Shown here: positions 45,865 to 57,075 of the stretch, piece by piece
How positions within the stretch are numbered: the stretch's first letter is position 1
Layout: each line of letters opens with the position of its first letter
Assembly (NCBI GenBank): GCA_015499995.1
Contig: JADNRV010000014.1
Coordinates: 186,001 to 250,000 of the forward strand
Source of the DNA: Flammula alnicola
Lineage: Eukaryota > Basidiomycota > Agaricomycetes > Agaricales > Strophariaceae
Length of the DNA stretch: 64,000 bases
Direction: 5' to 3'
The notes under the pieces: model-generated
What the model was told of the DNA's origin: nothing
The model's input: only the letters and a program-made list of their open reading frames with translations
Database searches by the model: none
Translations under genes and position numbers: made by a program

Positions 45865-46312
45865 AATTCTGATGCAACTCAGAAGCAGTGGTTGCATGCG
45901 AGATTCGACCTCAACTTTGCTTTTCCGAAACAGATGAAGTATGTGTTTTGTGGTAAGCTTATGCAGAGATTTTCCTGGAAAACAGAACGCATATACTAAC
46001 ACAATACTTGAATACATTGGCCTAATTTAATGATAATAGGACAGTCGCCTTACTTTGCACCTATTACGGAGTAAACTGGAGTAAACCACGAGCGCTAAAG
46101 ACCCGAGTTGGGCCCGAGTCGCGGCCGAGCCCAGCCGAGCCATTGCATCCGTTGCCGGTCCGGAGTTATCCGAAAGCTATACGAGTATGTGTTTTCCAGA
46201 TTGGTGCTGTCCTGGTGCTACTATCACTGCGCACTCGGTACCATCTCATCTCGCAAAGTGGACGATTCTAGTTCCCTACATTCCTCTCCCTTCTCATGGT
46301 TTTGTCACTACG
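45865..46312. other. Intergenic, ATG15 promoter
   Basis: No gene recognised. A GC-rich stretch at about 46105-46145 includes GAGTCGCGGCCGAGCC-like sequence. Confidence 0.5.
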
Positions 46313-48074
46313 ATGCTACCGAGAACGCTTTTGCTGACAATCTTCTTCCTTTTACCCCTCACCTCCTACGGGCAGCAGTTGACATTCTCGTCCCATCTTC
46401 AGCTAGAACTCCAGGACGCACCTGGGGTGCAAGATGAAGAGAATACGACTTGGTTCAGGCCCTCATCCACATACTTGCTTCCACCCACCTCAGCCAAACT
46501 CAAGGCTCGACCGACAACTGTGTACCGCCCACGTTCGCTCGATGTCCTTCATCGAACCCGGCTCCGCTCTTTGCTGCATGCTCAAAGCGAACTGGATCAA
46601 GTCGTATGGGATCGCGTAGACGTTCTGGGGCCAGATGTAGGAAATTTGCATACGCTAGCTCAGCTAGCCCGTATGTCAGGCAACGCGTATGCTTTGCCAG
46701 GGCAGAAGAACTGGTACGAGGTTGACGGTGCTTGGAACAAGGTACGTCTCTTGAAACGTCTGAAGACGCACCAAAAGCTGACTTTCTCTTTTCTTAATCC
46801 AGAGCTTCCCTTTTGGCTGGGAAGAGTCAGATGGTTTCAGAGGACATGTATTCTCGTCATCCGATAATTCAACGATTGTGCTGTCCATCAAGGGCACTAC
46901 GCTGCAAGGACCTACATCTAAATTGGATAAATTTAACGATAACCTGTAGGTATCGTCCATGATGCTTTAATTCTAAGCGACTTATACTATATTTTTTGGC
47001 CAGATTATTCTCCTGCTGCTGCGCGCGGGTTGACGTTTCTTGGGTTTTTTCGACCGTGTGCGATTGCTACTCCCATAACTATCGATGCGACAGTCAATGC
47101 TTGACAGACGCCCTCGTTCAAGATAGCTTGTTTTATTCCATTGGAGTCGTCAGTGTTTTCCATTCCATCTCCTTGTCTCCGTTCTTAATCATTGCACCAA
47201 TCAAAACAGACACTCATAGATGACCTCCTTAAGATATACCCCGATTCCAATGTATGGCTCGTTGGCCATTCCTTGGGAGGCGCGCTTGCGAGTTTGCTGG
47301 GCGCGACGTACGGACTTCCGGCTGTTGCATTCGAAGCTCCAGGCGAGCGCCTTGCAGCATCTCGATTACACCTTCCGCTTCCTCCGCCCATCTCCTTTCC
47401 AGCACCGAAGCCCAAGCCTCTTATTTCGCCTCGCAAATTCCGCCTGCCTCATATCAAATTCCCATTTCCTCCGAGCAAACCATCAGATCCGCCTGTTTCT
47501 GCTCCTTCTCCGCCCTCTCCTGACCCCCCTCCATCGCCTTCGCATCATCCAGTCGCCACGACACACGTCTATCACACTGCCGACCCCATTCCACAGGGTA
47601 CGTGCACTGGCTTTCGTTCGGCATGTGCTCAAGCGGGCTTCGCTCTCGAGACGCGATGTCATTTAGGTCACAGCGTCATCTTTGACACTGTCAACAAGCT
47701 CGGCTGGGCAGTGGATGTGCGCAAGCATGTTATCAAGGAGGTGGTGAAGAATGTCATTGAAGCAGATGTTTGGTGGGGAGAGGATGATCCGGAAGATGAT
47801 ACGGGCGCTGAGGAAGGAGATGTTGAGGCGGAAGGCTTTTGGGGACGACGTAAGGGAGGGAAGGGCAAGAAGGGCGACGAGGACAAGGATAAGAACAAGG
47901 ATAGGGAAGGAATGAGGAGTGTACCGGTGCCTGTTATCGAAAGCGATTGCATTGTACGTCTTCCTTTTTGCCTGCTTTCTCGCCACCATGTCGTTGACCT
48001 GTGTCACTGCTATATAGGACTGTTACAAATGGGAGTTTGGCGATTTTAAAGATGATATGCAGAGAATGGCCTAA
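46313..48074 (+). CDS. ATG15: Autophagic vacuolar lipase Atg15
   Basis: Phospholipase that breaks down autophagic bodies and multivesicular-body membranes inside the vacuole, delivered as a type II membrane glycoprotein. Exons 46313-46741, 46803-46945, 47004-47148, 47210-47953 and 48018-48074 give 505 residues. The N-terminal anchor ([15 protein letters not shown]) is followed by the family block [18 protein letters not shown], then [11 protein letters not shown], then the lipase nucleophile in [44 protein letters not shown] and ETRCHLG follow, with the end [12 protein letters not shown]. Between the GERLA block and THVYH there is a ~60-residue Pro-rich insertion. A Lys/Asp/Glu-rich stretch ([19 protein letters not shown]) sits before the last exon. 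Both look like disordered additions. Confidence 0.95.
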
Positions 48075-48307
48075 AGTTCCTTTCTATGGTGGTTGGGTTG
48101 ATGGGCTGTAAGTCCGGATGGGAAGCTCGTTGTATCTTATGTTATTGCAATATATGTACTGTACGTGTATTTAGATGGAATTGACTCGCAGTCCCGTAGA
48201 AATGTAAATTTATATTGGGAACATGAACATTACATTTCGTGAGATCTGTACTCATTAGAGTTTAGACATGAGTTTCGTCAAACATGTTGAGCATGAGACG
48301 TTGTTTT

Positions 48308-49921
48308 TCATTCCAACAACAAAGGCCCGTCGCCCCATCCAACTCTCGACCGATTAGTTGATCTATCCCATCGTCCTTCCCAGAAATAAAGCGCCTTCAA
48401 GCCAATTTTTCCTTCCGCTCTCTCAGACGCCCTCCAAGCCTTGAAAAAGTCCTCCCGATATTTCGGCAAACTGCTGCTGAAGATTCCAAAATTCTTGATT
48501 GGCCTCCGCTTGCCTTGACGTGAGCCATGGGTGGCGACAGCGCGGATGATGGCGATGGCAACGTCCATTTCCATCAAGTAATCAAAAATATTGAGGACGC
48601 GCAGAGGAGCCCTAGAAACTTTGAGGAAGTTGGTCAAACCTTTCGGAGTTATTGCGAGGCTGGAGGCGGTAGTGAAATTGAGAGAACGGAGGGCAGGGCA
48701 AGTGACGTAATCGAGAATGGTGGTTATGTCGAAATCGGATATTACGATGTCTAGATGCTTTAGTTGGGGTAGAACAGTGCGCCTCCAGGGCTTTTCCTGT
48801 ACAATTACCTGACCTCGGACCAAGTTATGGAACTGTATACCTGCAGCGTTAGCGCATTGAGTGAGGATCATTGTGCAGGCATCTTGATCAAGAGTGCCAG
48901 TGAAGTTGAGCCAGCTTATACGACTGCACATTCCAACTTGCTTGAAATCCGGCGCTCGAAGGAAACCATCGTGAGGATAGACCAATTTTGTAGTCTTTGG
49001 GAAACTCTGGATTACCGTAAAGATTTTGAACAGCACATTAGTGGTGGTGCAGGCTTTCGTGTCAAATTTTACGCAGGTCACATTGACAGCTTTGGAGGGG
49101 ACGATGTTAGTGAAGAATTTCTCGGCAACCACGTCGTTTGCTTGCACAACAATTTCGTGGAATCGATCTCCGTGTTGACATAAAACACCGAACACATCAT
49201 CGAGATAGCCTTCCATCATCCAGTCCCTGCACCTAAGGTACACAGAGAACAGAGCAGAGCCATGGGTGGAGAGCCATTTCTCTAGGAGGGGTAGGACGCG
49301 GGTATCCTTCATTCCGACAGAGAAGCGGGAGGACAAAGAAGGCGCTGACACATTGACCTCGCGTTCGCCTTCCGTGGCTTGGGACATGAACAGGAAGCCG
49401 GTCTTGCAATCAGGGAAGATCATGAAGTCCTGGTCGTTGCTTTCCAGTGGTATGTCCGAGAGGATGAGGAAGTCGTGGGCCAGGGACGGAATATCACTAG
49501 GCTCTAGCGATATAGTACGAACTGTCCCTAGGTTCGAGCGTCTGTGAGAACGCGCAATGTGTTTAGGCGAACTTTTGTCTTGCAGCTTCGCAGGCGTTAT
49601 GTGCCGCTTTGGGCTTGGCGAAACCTGCTTAGAATGCTCCCATAGACGTGCAGAGAGTGTGACTTCAAAGCCAGCAGAAATGGAAGCCTGCGTGGGTGTA
49701 TTGTCTTTCGACGCCAACGCCTCAAATGGGCCTTCGGTCGGTGTGACTGGCAAGGGAGTTTCTGGGGATTGTGAACGAGACGACTCGGACGACTCGGCTT
49801 CCATTAGAGAAATAAAGTCTGGTTCAGAGTCGCTGGAGATTAGCGAGAAGGTAGAGTTGAAGGAAGGAATGAATGTACCTGGGCTGACGCGACGAGGAGT
49901 GTATAAGGAGATAGATGCCAC
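48308..49921 (-). CDS. Leucine-rich, F-box-family-like protein
   Basis: Single open frame of 537 residues without an intron. The N-terminal ~130 residues are Ser/Pro-rich and probably disordered. From about residue 200 on the sequence has the loosely spaced leucine pattern of the substrate part of basidiomycete F-box proteins (for example LPQLKHLDIVISDFDITTIL and CPALRSLNFTTASSLAI, then PLRVLNIF). I see no F-box motif, so a role in ubiquitin ligation is only suggested by resemblance. It lies tail-to-tail with ATG15, about 230 bases away. Confidence 0.7.
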   Translation of the reverse strand: MASISLYTPRRVSPGTFIPSFNSTFSLISSDSEPDFISLMEAESSESSRSQSPETPLPVTPTEGPFEALASKDNTPTQASISAGFEVTLSARLWEHSKQVSPSPKRHITPAKLQDKSSPKHIARSHRRSNLGTVRTISLEPSDIPSLAHDFLILSDIPLESNDQDFMIFPDCKTGFLFMSQATEGEREVNVSAPSLSSRFSVGMKDTRVLPLLEKWLSTHGSALFSVYLRCRDWMMEGYLDDVFGVLCQHGDRFHEIVVQANDVVAEKFFTNIVPSKAVNVTCVKFDTKACTTTNVLFKIFTVIQSFPKTTKLVYPHDGFLRAPDFKQVGMCSRISWLNFTGTLDQDACTMILTQCANAAGIQFHNLVRGQVIVQEKPWRRTVLPQLKHLDIVISDFDITTILDYVTCPALRSLNFTTASSLAITPKGLTNFLKVSRAPLRVLNIFDYLMEMDVAIAIIRAVATHGSRQGKRRPIKNFGIFSSSLPKYREDFFKAWRASERAEGKIGLKALYFWEGRWDRSTNRSRVGWGDGPLLLE

Positions 49922-51263
49922 CTGGCTTCTCGTGGCGGCGAAAAGATAGGAGATCGACGCGTCTTAAATACCATAAATTTGGGAGGACCATAGTGTGGTG
50001 GCATGCTTGTAGACCTGAAGCGGTTGGGAAGGACTAAACGCGTTCAAAGGTATCGTGGCCCACTCCCAGGATACTGATGGCATGAGGCTGCATTGTGCGT
50101 CGCCAAGTCGAAGGATGAGTGGCAAAGGTGAGAGTTTGGTCAAGGCATTCATTCAGGGACCATGACGTTGCATGTCTTGATGCTTAAGTTGATGAAGGTG
50201 AAAAAAAGAACTATCAGTGCCACATTATACAGCTTTGATCTTGGCGAAAGAAATCAATACACTCACCACGATAGTCGACTCGAAGGCCTCACAGATTACT
50301 GCATCTATGCATCGATGGCGATCGTACAATTTCAAGCTTCTAGGGGTTCCAAGAGATGTCGAAAGAGAGAAATCACTCGTCCTTCAGGATGTTGTAGCCT
50401 GTTGAAATTCAAGTATATCAGATTTGAGTGACGCAAAATGCACAGAGACATACCCGGCGTGTACTCGTAGGACAGCCAATTTGGACTGCCATGGACAAGC
50501 GCCATGCTGTCATGATAAATCCATAAGATCCACAGTAGCGAGGTCATAAACCGAGGAAGTACCTTCACGTCCACCAGAAGAAACGGAGCCGTCCAGTCGG
50601 TTCTCAATTCTTAATTCTCCTTGGCCAAGATAAACTACAGCCTGCGTGACATTTGCTGGGACATGGTCTGTTTTGAAGAAGGATAATAAGAGACGACTTT
50701 AACCAAACTTTAACGCCCATTCGTATAGCTCAAGTATAGCTGCAAAGATATCATGGCACATTTGTCGAGGGGTGGGCCAGTGGCCTGCCTCGGATATTGC
50801 CCGTGCCGAGCTCTGATGCCGACAGACTGCTCCCTTTGACGCGTCCAAAATCCTTCGTCTACCAGTAACCACTATGTCGTCCTATCATATTCTCGTTAAC
50901 CGGACCCAGTCTCGAACTCCTTCAACTCGTGGGTGGCTTAGGCCGGCGCAGGTCCAACCTTTCGTCAAACTTATTTAACGGCTTGTCAGTGTCAATGTCA
51001 AAGGCACCCCACAGGCACATTCTCCTCGTGCACAATGCCGGTGAGAGCGGCATATCACAGATATAGCCATAGCGTTTATTTAAAAACATTCGCCGTTTCA
51101 ACCATTCTATCGTCCAAGTCGTCGAAACTCCAAGCATTCCGACAGTAAGGTACTTGTGTTCTCAGGTGTATGTTTGCAACTCGTCCCAAAGACGTAGAGG
51201 CTATGTGGAGACCATCCTGACTTCTGGTTTCTCTCCAGATACTTGCGCTTACTGGCGGGCGCT
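49922..51263. other. Intergenic, divergent promoter region
   Basis: Between the minus-strand leucine-rich gene and the plus-strand membrane protein gene. A 91-residue minus-strand frame at 50332-50607 has no recognisable domain. No gene called. Confidence 0.5.
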
Positions 51264-54200
51264 ATGTTGGGCAACAACAACTCTGTGGTCGATTCTTCTG
51301 AAAATAGAGCGTCTCTTGGACATTCTCTTGACAATACGGATTCTCGGCAGACTGAAGATATTGCCGCACCCGAAAACTCCACCTCAAATTCGATTTTGGG
51401 CGCTCAAGGCAATCGAAGTACAGATCCAGCTTATGAACTAGATGAGGATGCAATCCCTGCTCCAGGCAATTCAGTTCAGAGCGGAAATGTCACAGAGACC
51501 CCTCTCATTGATTCCCTATCTCCACTTCCATCCATTCCGTTGCCGTATCCACCACTTCCTGCAAATCTCTCTCAAAATATTGCGACGACACCAACGAATA
51601 TATCGGGACGCGAGCGCCAGACCACAAGCGACTCGTACCAAATTCCTAACCGTCCTCGAGAAGGATCACAGAACGACTCGTCTGGCCAAAACCAAGTCGG
51701 ACCTGATCCATCCAGGCGATCTGAGTCCCCTGTGCAACGTACACCTACTTCATATCCTGGTTCACGGCTCAACCCCGCTTATGACGCTGAATCCCACTCG
51801 CACCGACCTCGGCCTCCTCGAGCAAATTCTTACCCTACAGCTCCATCGCCGGCATTGGTCAATGCAGGTTGGCCACCTAATCCGTACTCAGGCATGGGCC
51901 TCTACGCCACACCTCAGATGTATGCGTCGCCTTTGGGAATGCCATATACATTACCTCCTCCAGTTGACTATTCACACATTTACGCACCTAACGGCCAATT
52001 ATCCTCTTTCCAGCGAAATCGCTCCCCCTGGATTCCACACTCTCCTCTGCCTCCTCCTCCTTCTGTTTTTAGTCCTTTTATACCTCCGCTGGACTCGGAC
52101 ACTCCTCCTGTTTTTCGTCCTATTATACCCCCTGTTATGATGGACTCAGACCCTCCTCGACCTCGAATTATGACTTCCGCTGATGTTGTTGTCGCGGCGG
52201 CTACACCAGAAAGGAAGCGTTCAAGGTCATTCCCAGACCCAGCACCACTTCCCGACCCAGGGTCGTTCTCTCAAAGCAATCCGTACCGTCTACGCAGTCA
52301 TAGCAAGGCTGACAAACATGCATCTGATTTCATATACTATCCAGAAGCTCCTGTAATACCGCCCACAGGAACGCAACAGCTTCCATACGACTATCGACCA
52401 GGCTCGCCGTCATCGAGAGATTATTACCGACCTTCAGCCAGACAGCGTAGGAGGAGCACGTCACCTATCCCAGGGCCGCCACCTGAATTCCAGCCTTATT
52501 ATTCAAGCGAACACCACGACTTACCGCCTGTAATACCTGACTTTTCATACGAGCATGATCCTACCCCATCTCGACGGCGTATGACTTCGGCTGATGTGGT
52601 TACCGCAGCTGTGATGACCCCAGTACCAGAAAGGAGGGAAACAGGATCGTTCGCAGAGCACAATCCATATCGTCTACGCACGCCACGCAGAGAAGCTCCA
52701 ATCATACCGCCCGGCCCGGCTGATGAATCGTGGTATGAGACTGCTCCCTATGAAGAAGGTCCGGCGAGACGTCGTCCCTCTCGCCGAGATTCTTATCCAG
52801 AGGACTCATATGGTGTTTACGGTCGACGGGCTGATGAGGGCTATGGCTGGACTTCAGGAATACAGCGACCGGCGTATTCCTACCGACCAAGCTCCCCAGA
52901 CCATTATACTCGTCCTTCAAGAAGAAGATATCGGCGAACTGCTTCGCCGTACAGACGTCATCATGCTCCAGCCCGTGTCCATTCAGCTGGATCTCCGTCG
53001 TCCGACTATCTGGCTCCCCCAACATATTACGACCCCCAGAAGCCATCAGTTTGGTCTCGTGTAGGTAGTTTCTTCAAATCGCCCTTCGAGGGCGGACGGC
53101 CTGCCACTTTTCAAGCTCCTTATCCTCGTTCAGCTAACGAACCTACTCATTCCATTGTGGCGATCATAATTGGGCAGATATATTTCCACGTCCTGCTTCG
53201 CCTTCCTTCCCTTTATTTTTCCAGGGTCTCAAGAATCTTCGACGAAGCCAATCTCAATTTATACGAGATGGCGGAAATGGTGTTCGAAACGGCTGCAGGG
53301 TCCGATAACAAAGATACTACCAAAGTTGCTATGAACTTGCAAGTGTCTCAGCTTGTTCCTCCAAAAATTCGACCTCAATACGAGAGGCTGAAGATATCTT
53401 GGGAATCTTTTATCGATTCGCTTATGCGCGAATGGGAAACTTTTAACATTGTATCAGTCATGCTTCTGACGTGCGTATCTCATATTCATCACCGAGTTTT
53501 ATCCTTCTCATCTCTGGGATGATAGTGCTATCCTCACTATCCTGCAAATTAGTACGGCTGCGAGTGATCCTGTTACGAGATATGCTGCGCTCTTCTCGCT
53601 GATCTGCGCGTTAATCAGCCTCCTTTTTGGATGCATGTACATCATCCGTTTTGGCACCATGCGCAAGACATATGCGGCTGTCGAATGGGCAAAAGTGAGT
53701 CGTTTGCTTAAGTTCAATGCTTGGTTGTTGACTAAATGTAATCCGTCTGATATCTTTATAGGCTGTTGTTGGTTCGTCTGAATCGGTCATATGGAATGTG
53801 TGGGTTTTGCTGGCCATGCCAGCTGTCTGGCTTACTTGGTAAATATACATTTAATCTGTAATACAAATCCCACAATCTAACCCGCATGGCAGGTCTATCC
53901 TTCTTTTTATTGCGGCCATCATGTCTTTTGTCTGGCGAGCGACTCCAGATGGCAATGTTACTCCTACAAATCTCTCGGACGGAGCCCTCCTTGCGATTCG
54001 CATCGTAATGAGCGCTGTTCTAGGATTAGGAGTACTCAACGGAGGGCTCATTACAGGCACGTTCAGGGATTATGGCGAAGCCCTGGATAAAGATTGGAGG
54101 ACATGGATAGACGATTGGCAGAAGTTGAAGGCTGTCGAGGCACGGTCCACGAATCATCCTTACGCCCTCCCGCTAGGTGGACAGGTGCCATACCTTCCTT

Positions 54201-54919
54201 ACGGGTTTTCACCTTACCTAGACCCGGCAACCATGTCCAATCCATTGGGCCCTTCACAAACTCCCAACGTCCCTCCTTCGAACCAACCGTACCAAACTCC
54301 ATTACCCGTGCACATTTATATAGAGAGTGACACCGAGTCGTCCTCTGAGAAGGCTTCTCCAGTTCGGAGGTCCAGGCGGCGAAGTGCACCAGATGCACAC
54401 TCTCAAACCCCAGGACCCGCCAGCCCGGGCAATAATCGCCCTAATCGCCCTACTGAGAACGGAACCCGTCGCTCAGGCAATTCTCGAAGTGATAATCAAG
54501 AAATACCTGTTCCGCCTGGTATCGTATCCCCCACACCCAGGATATTGTCGACAACGACTCAACTGACTGATAGTCCACCCCCGACCCCTCGTATGGCCGA
54601 GTTGCGAAACGATCGTCGAGTCACTGATCTTACTGCGGCAGATTCGGCCAGTCCGAATGAGGACGACAACTGGGGCGACCCTTACCCAAATTATAGGGAT
54701 CCTGACACACGTGAAAATCGTGTACGCTTCCGATCCCCTCTGGCCTCTGCTCAAGAAACTGCAAGCTTTGGAGGTAGTGATTGGGGCAGAGACGATATCC
54801 CGCCCACGAGCGCTGCTGGTGCGCTGGCTGGCTCATCGTCAGTTAGCGTGACGCATCAGGAATCAATTGACCTACAAAGCCAAAACACTGACTCTCTACG
54901 CCGCCGTCGGCCGGGATAA
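51264..54919 (+). CDS. Large multi-pass membrane protein, basidiomycete type
   Basis: Exons 51264-53470, 53526-53694, 53762-53838 and 53893-54919 give 1159 residues. The N-terminal ~600 residues are disordered, rich in Pro, Ser, Tyr and Arg. They contain two copies of a module that begins MTSADVV(V/T)AA, then ATP/MTP..ER and GSF...NPYRLR (near nt 52170-52295 and 52582-52682). The membrane core has a conserved run (YERLKISWESFIDSLMREW), then helices AILTILQIST, SLICALISLLFGCMYIIRFG, NVWVLLAMPAVWLTWSILLF and IRIVMSAVLGLGVLNGG. The C-terminal ~280 residues are again disordered. I recall close relatives with this membrane core in many mushroom genomes, but no function. There is no transporter or enzyme motif. 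The start is the first ATG of the open frame. Confidence 0.82.
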
Positions 54920-55355
54920 TGACGATTTTTAACAAATAGTAATTTTATATCTAAAATTTTCAGAACAACAAGTCAAGAGGTCTTACATTCTTGAAACATT
55001 TCGGCCTGTTTACCACTCTATGGCTTACACCGCAGCAAAAGTAACTTTGCCTTTAGTTTGAGCAGAACTTGACAACTGGTACAATGTATATAATGAGGAA
55101 CGACCTTACTGGCGACATATGGAAACCCGAGCGTTGCGGCCTCCACCGAGGTGCCGTGGAAGCTGTAGCGAGTATCGCGCTGTCGACTACTGTCGATCAT
55201 GGAGGGGAGAAAGATATGATGCAAGCTTCGTAACGGTCATGCTTATTCGACCAGAACTGGATGGAAAGTAATGTTATTCTCCAGTATCATAAGGTACATC
55301 ATTAAGTATTTTTTGGTCATATACAGTAGAGTATGTCTTTCAGGAGTAGAATTAT
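54920..55355. other. Spacer between convergent genes
   Basis: AT-rich 3' regions of both neighbours. No gene recognised. Confidence 0.5.
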
Positions 55356-56873
55356 TCAAAAGAGATTGTCTGTTTGGCTAAGTATGAGTTCAAGTTCAAG
55401 AGATTCCTGAGCGGGGGGCGTAAGAGATAAACCTATGTCAATGCTCTCAAGATATATCATCCGCCAAAAAGGATCATCGGGAAGATCTCTCGCCGATGAT
55501 TGTTCCTCTGACCTGGAAGCTAAGGGATCGCCGAGATTTTCAGAGGTAGGGGAGTCGTGGTCTTCATTGTTTATTGGGAGTTCGTGTTCATTGTGAAAAG
55601 GTGAAATCGATTCATCATGGAGTGCTTGAACGTTCGAGTTGTCGGTGGTCTCCTGCGTCGCAACCTCGTCTGGAACAGATTGCGCCTCAAACTGCTCGCC
55701 CATTGCTCGTTGGAGGTCGTCCGTTCTTCGAGCCTCCAACTTTCCGCTTTTGGATTGAGAATGAGAAGAGATATTCGAATCTGTGTCTAACTCTGTCAAT
55801 GAAGGAAAGACATCTACGCCAACCGAGCTGTCCTCAGAGTTGGCAAGGTCGGAGGATGGAAGAGGTGTTGTATCGTAGTACAGGGCTTCATCCCCGTACA
55901 TTGAATCAATATCCGCATGAGGGTCCTCGAGGTCCGCTTCTCGACTGGTATTTGGCTGGCTGACAGATTCTTGTAAGTCGTCCAAATGCTCAACGATGTC
56001 CTTAGGAGGCTCGCGCCTGGTGGTTTGCATAGTCTTCTGGTCGCAGTGGCCAGATATTCTCTGCTCTTGCGAAACATCGAGGCGGAAGTGTAAAGACGAT
56101 GTAGTTGTATTGCTCCAAGCTGCCGATTGTCCTTGCTGAATTGGCCAGTCCATAAACTGTTGAGGCAACGTTCCCTTGAACGCCACAGATTGATTGCTTT
56201 CCGCCCAAGCAGCATGAGCGACGGGGCCATGGCCTGGAAGTTGAAAAGGACTCATTCCATGCTGAATAAACTCTGGAACGAATTGTGAAGGTAACTGCTC
56301 TGGTCGAGCAGGCCTTGTATTGACATATCCACTATTCTGAGTCTTCGGTAGGTTCAGTCCTGGGTGACAATTTTGCATGAGCGTGGGTGGTCTCGGGATC
56401 ATCCCGTGCTGAAGAAACGCTGTAGAACCTCGGAGATATGGCATTAGTCGAGTATGTTGGAAGGGCTGGGTGGGCATTAGATGGAGTCCTCGATTAACGA
56501 CGGTCTGTCTTGAGTCCGCGGCTATGGAGTTTGCTCCGGATTGAGAAAAGCCTAGAGGTGCGAAGGGCCAATGCTGAGTGGACTGCATTGCTTGACGATT
56601 GTAAGTTAGTGGCACGGCGAATTGGATGGGTTGGGCATCGCCTCTCGGTTGGTTATACTCTGAAGGCACTTTACGCTGACCCATAGCACGAGCAAACTCC
56701 GTCAGAGAGCCGTCTGGCTTATGTTGAGTCGACCCTTCCGGTGGTGTTACTATTCGAGTGGCCAAGCCATGCACAACGCGTGTGCTAACATGCGGGATCT
56801 GATTGCTTGGATTATATCCTGTGGTAGTGCGGACGGACAGACTTTTTGGGGGCATCACCGATATTAGAGGCAT
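55356..56873 (-). CDS. Disordered protein of unknown function
   Basis: Open frame of 505 residues from the ATG at 56873; the frame stays open to 56948 without another ATG. A pyrimidine-rich AG acceptor near 56960 suggests an upstream exon, possibly from the gene at 57076-58851. I found no splice pair that keeps frame, so I list them apart. The sequence is low in hydrophobic clusters, rich in Gln, Pro and Ser in the first half and in Asp, Glu and Ser in the second, with a more ordered end (DPFWRMIYLESIDIGLSL). No domain is recognised. Such composition is common in nuclear regulators, but nothing specific supports that. Confidence 0.5.
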   Translation of the reverse strand: MPLISVMPPKSLSVRTTTGYNPSNQIPHVSTRVVHGLATRIVTPPEGSTQHKPDGSLTEFARAMGQRKVPSEYNQPRGDAQPIQFAVPLTYNRQAMQSTQHWPFAPLGFSQSGANSIAADSRQTVVNRGLHLMPTQPFQHTRLMPYLRGSTAFLQHGMIPRPPTLMQNCHPGLNLPKTQNSGYVNTRPARPEQLPSQFVPEFIQHGMSPFQLPGHGPVAHAAWAESNQSVAFKGTLPQQFMDWPIQQGQSAAWSNTTTSSLHFRLDVSQEQRISGHCDQKTMQTTRREPPKDIVEHLDDLQESVSQPNTSREADLEDPHADIDSMYGDEALYYDTTPLPSSDLANSEDSSVGVDVFPSLTELDTDSNISSHSQSKSGKLEARRTDDLQRAMGEQFEAQSVPDEVATQETTDNSNVQALHDESISPFHNEHELPINNEDHDSPTSENLGDPLASRSEEQSSARDLPDDPFWRMIYLESIDIGLSLTPPAQESLELELILSQTDNLF

Positions 56874-57075
56874 TATTGGGTTGTGAGTGACAACCCCAGC
56901 TGTATTAGCGTGTTGTAACCGATGTCGCGGAAAGGTAGATAACAACACTGTGTTTCTTGGGTGAAAGAAAGAAAGATCGAATTTGTCGATGCCGTGTTGT
57001 GGTGTAGGAATACAGAGCCCACTCTAGCGGTAGATAAAACGAATCAGAATTCGGTAGTATATAATATAGTGGCAA

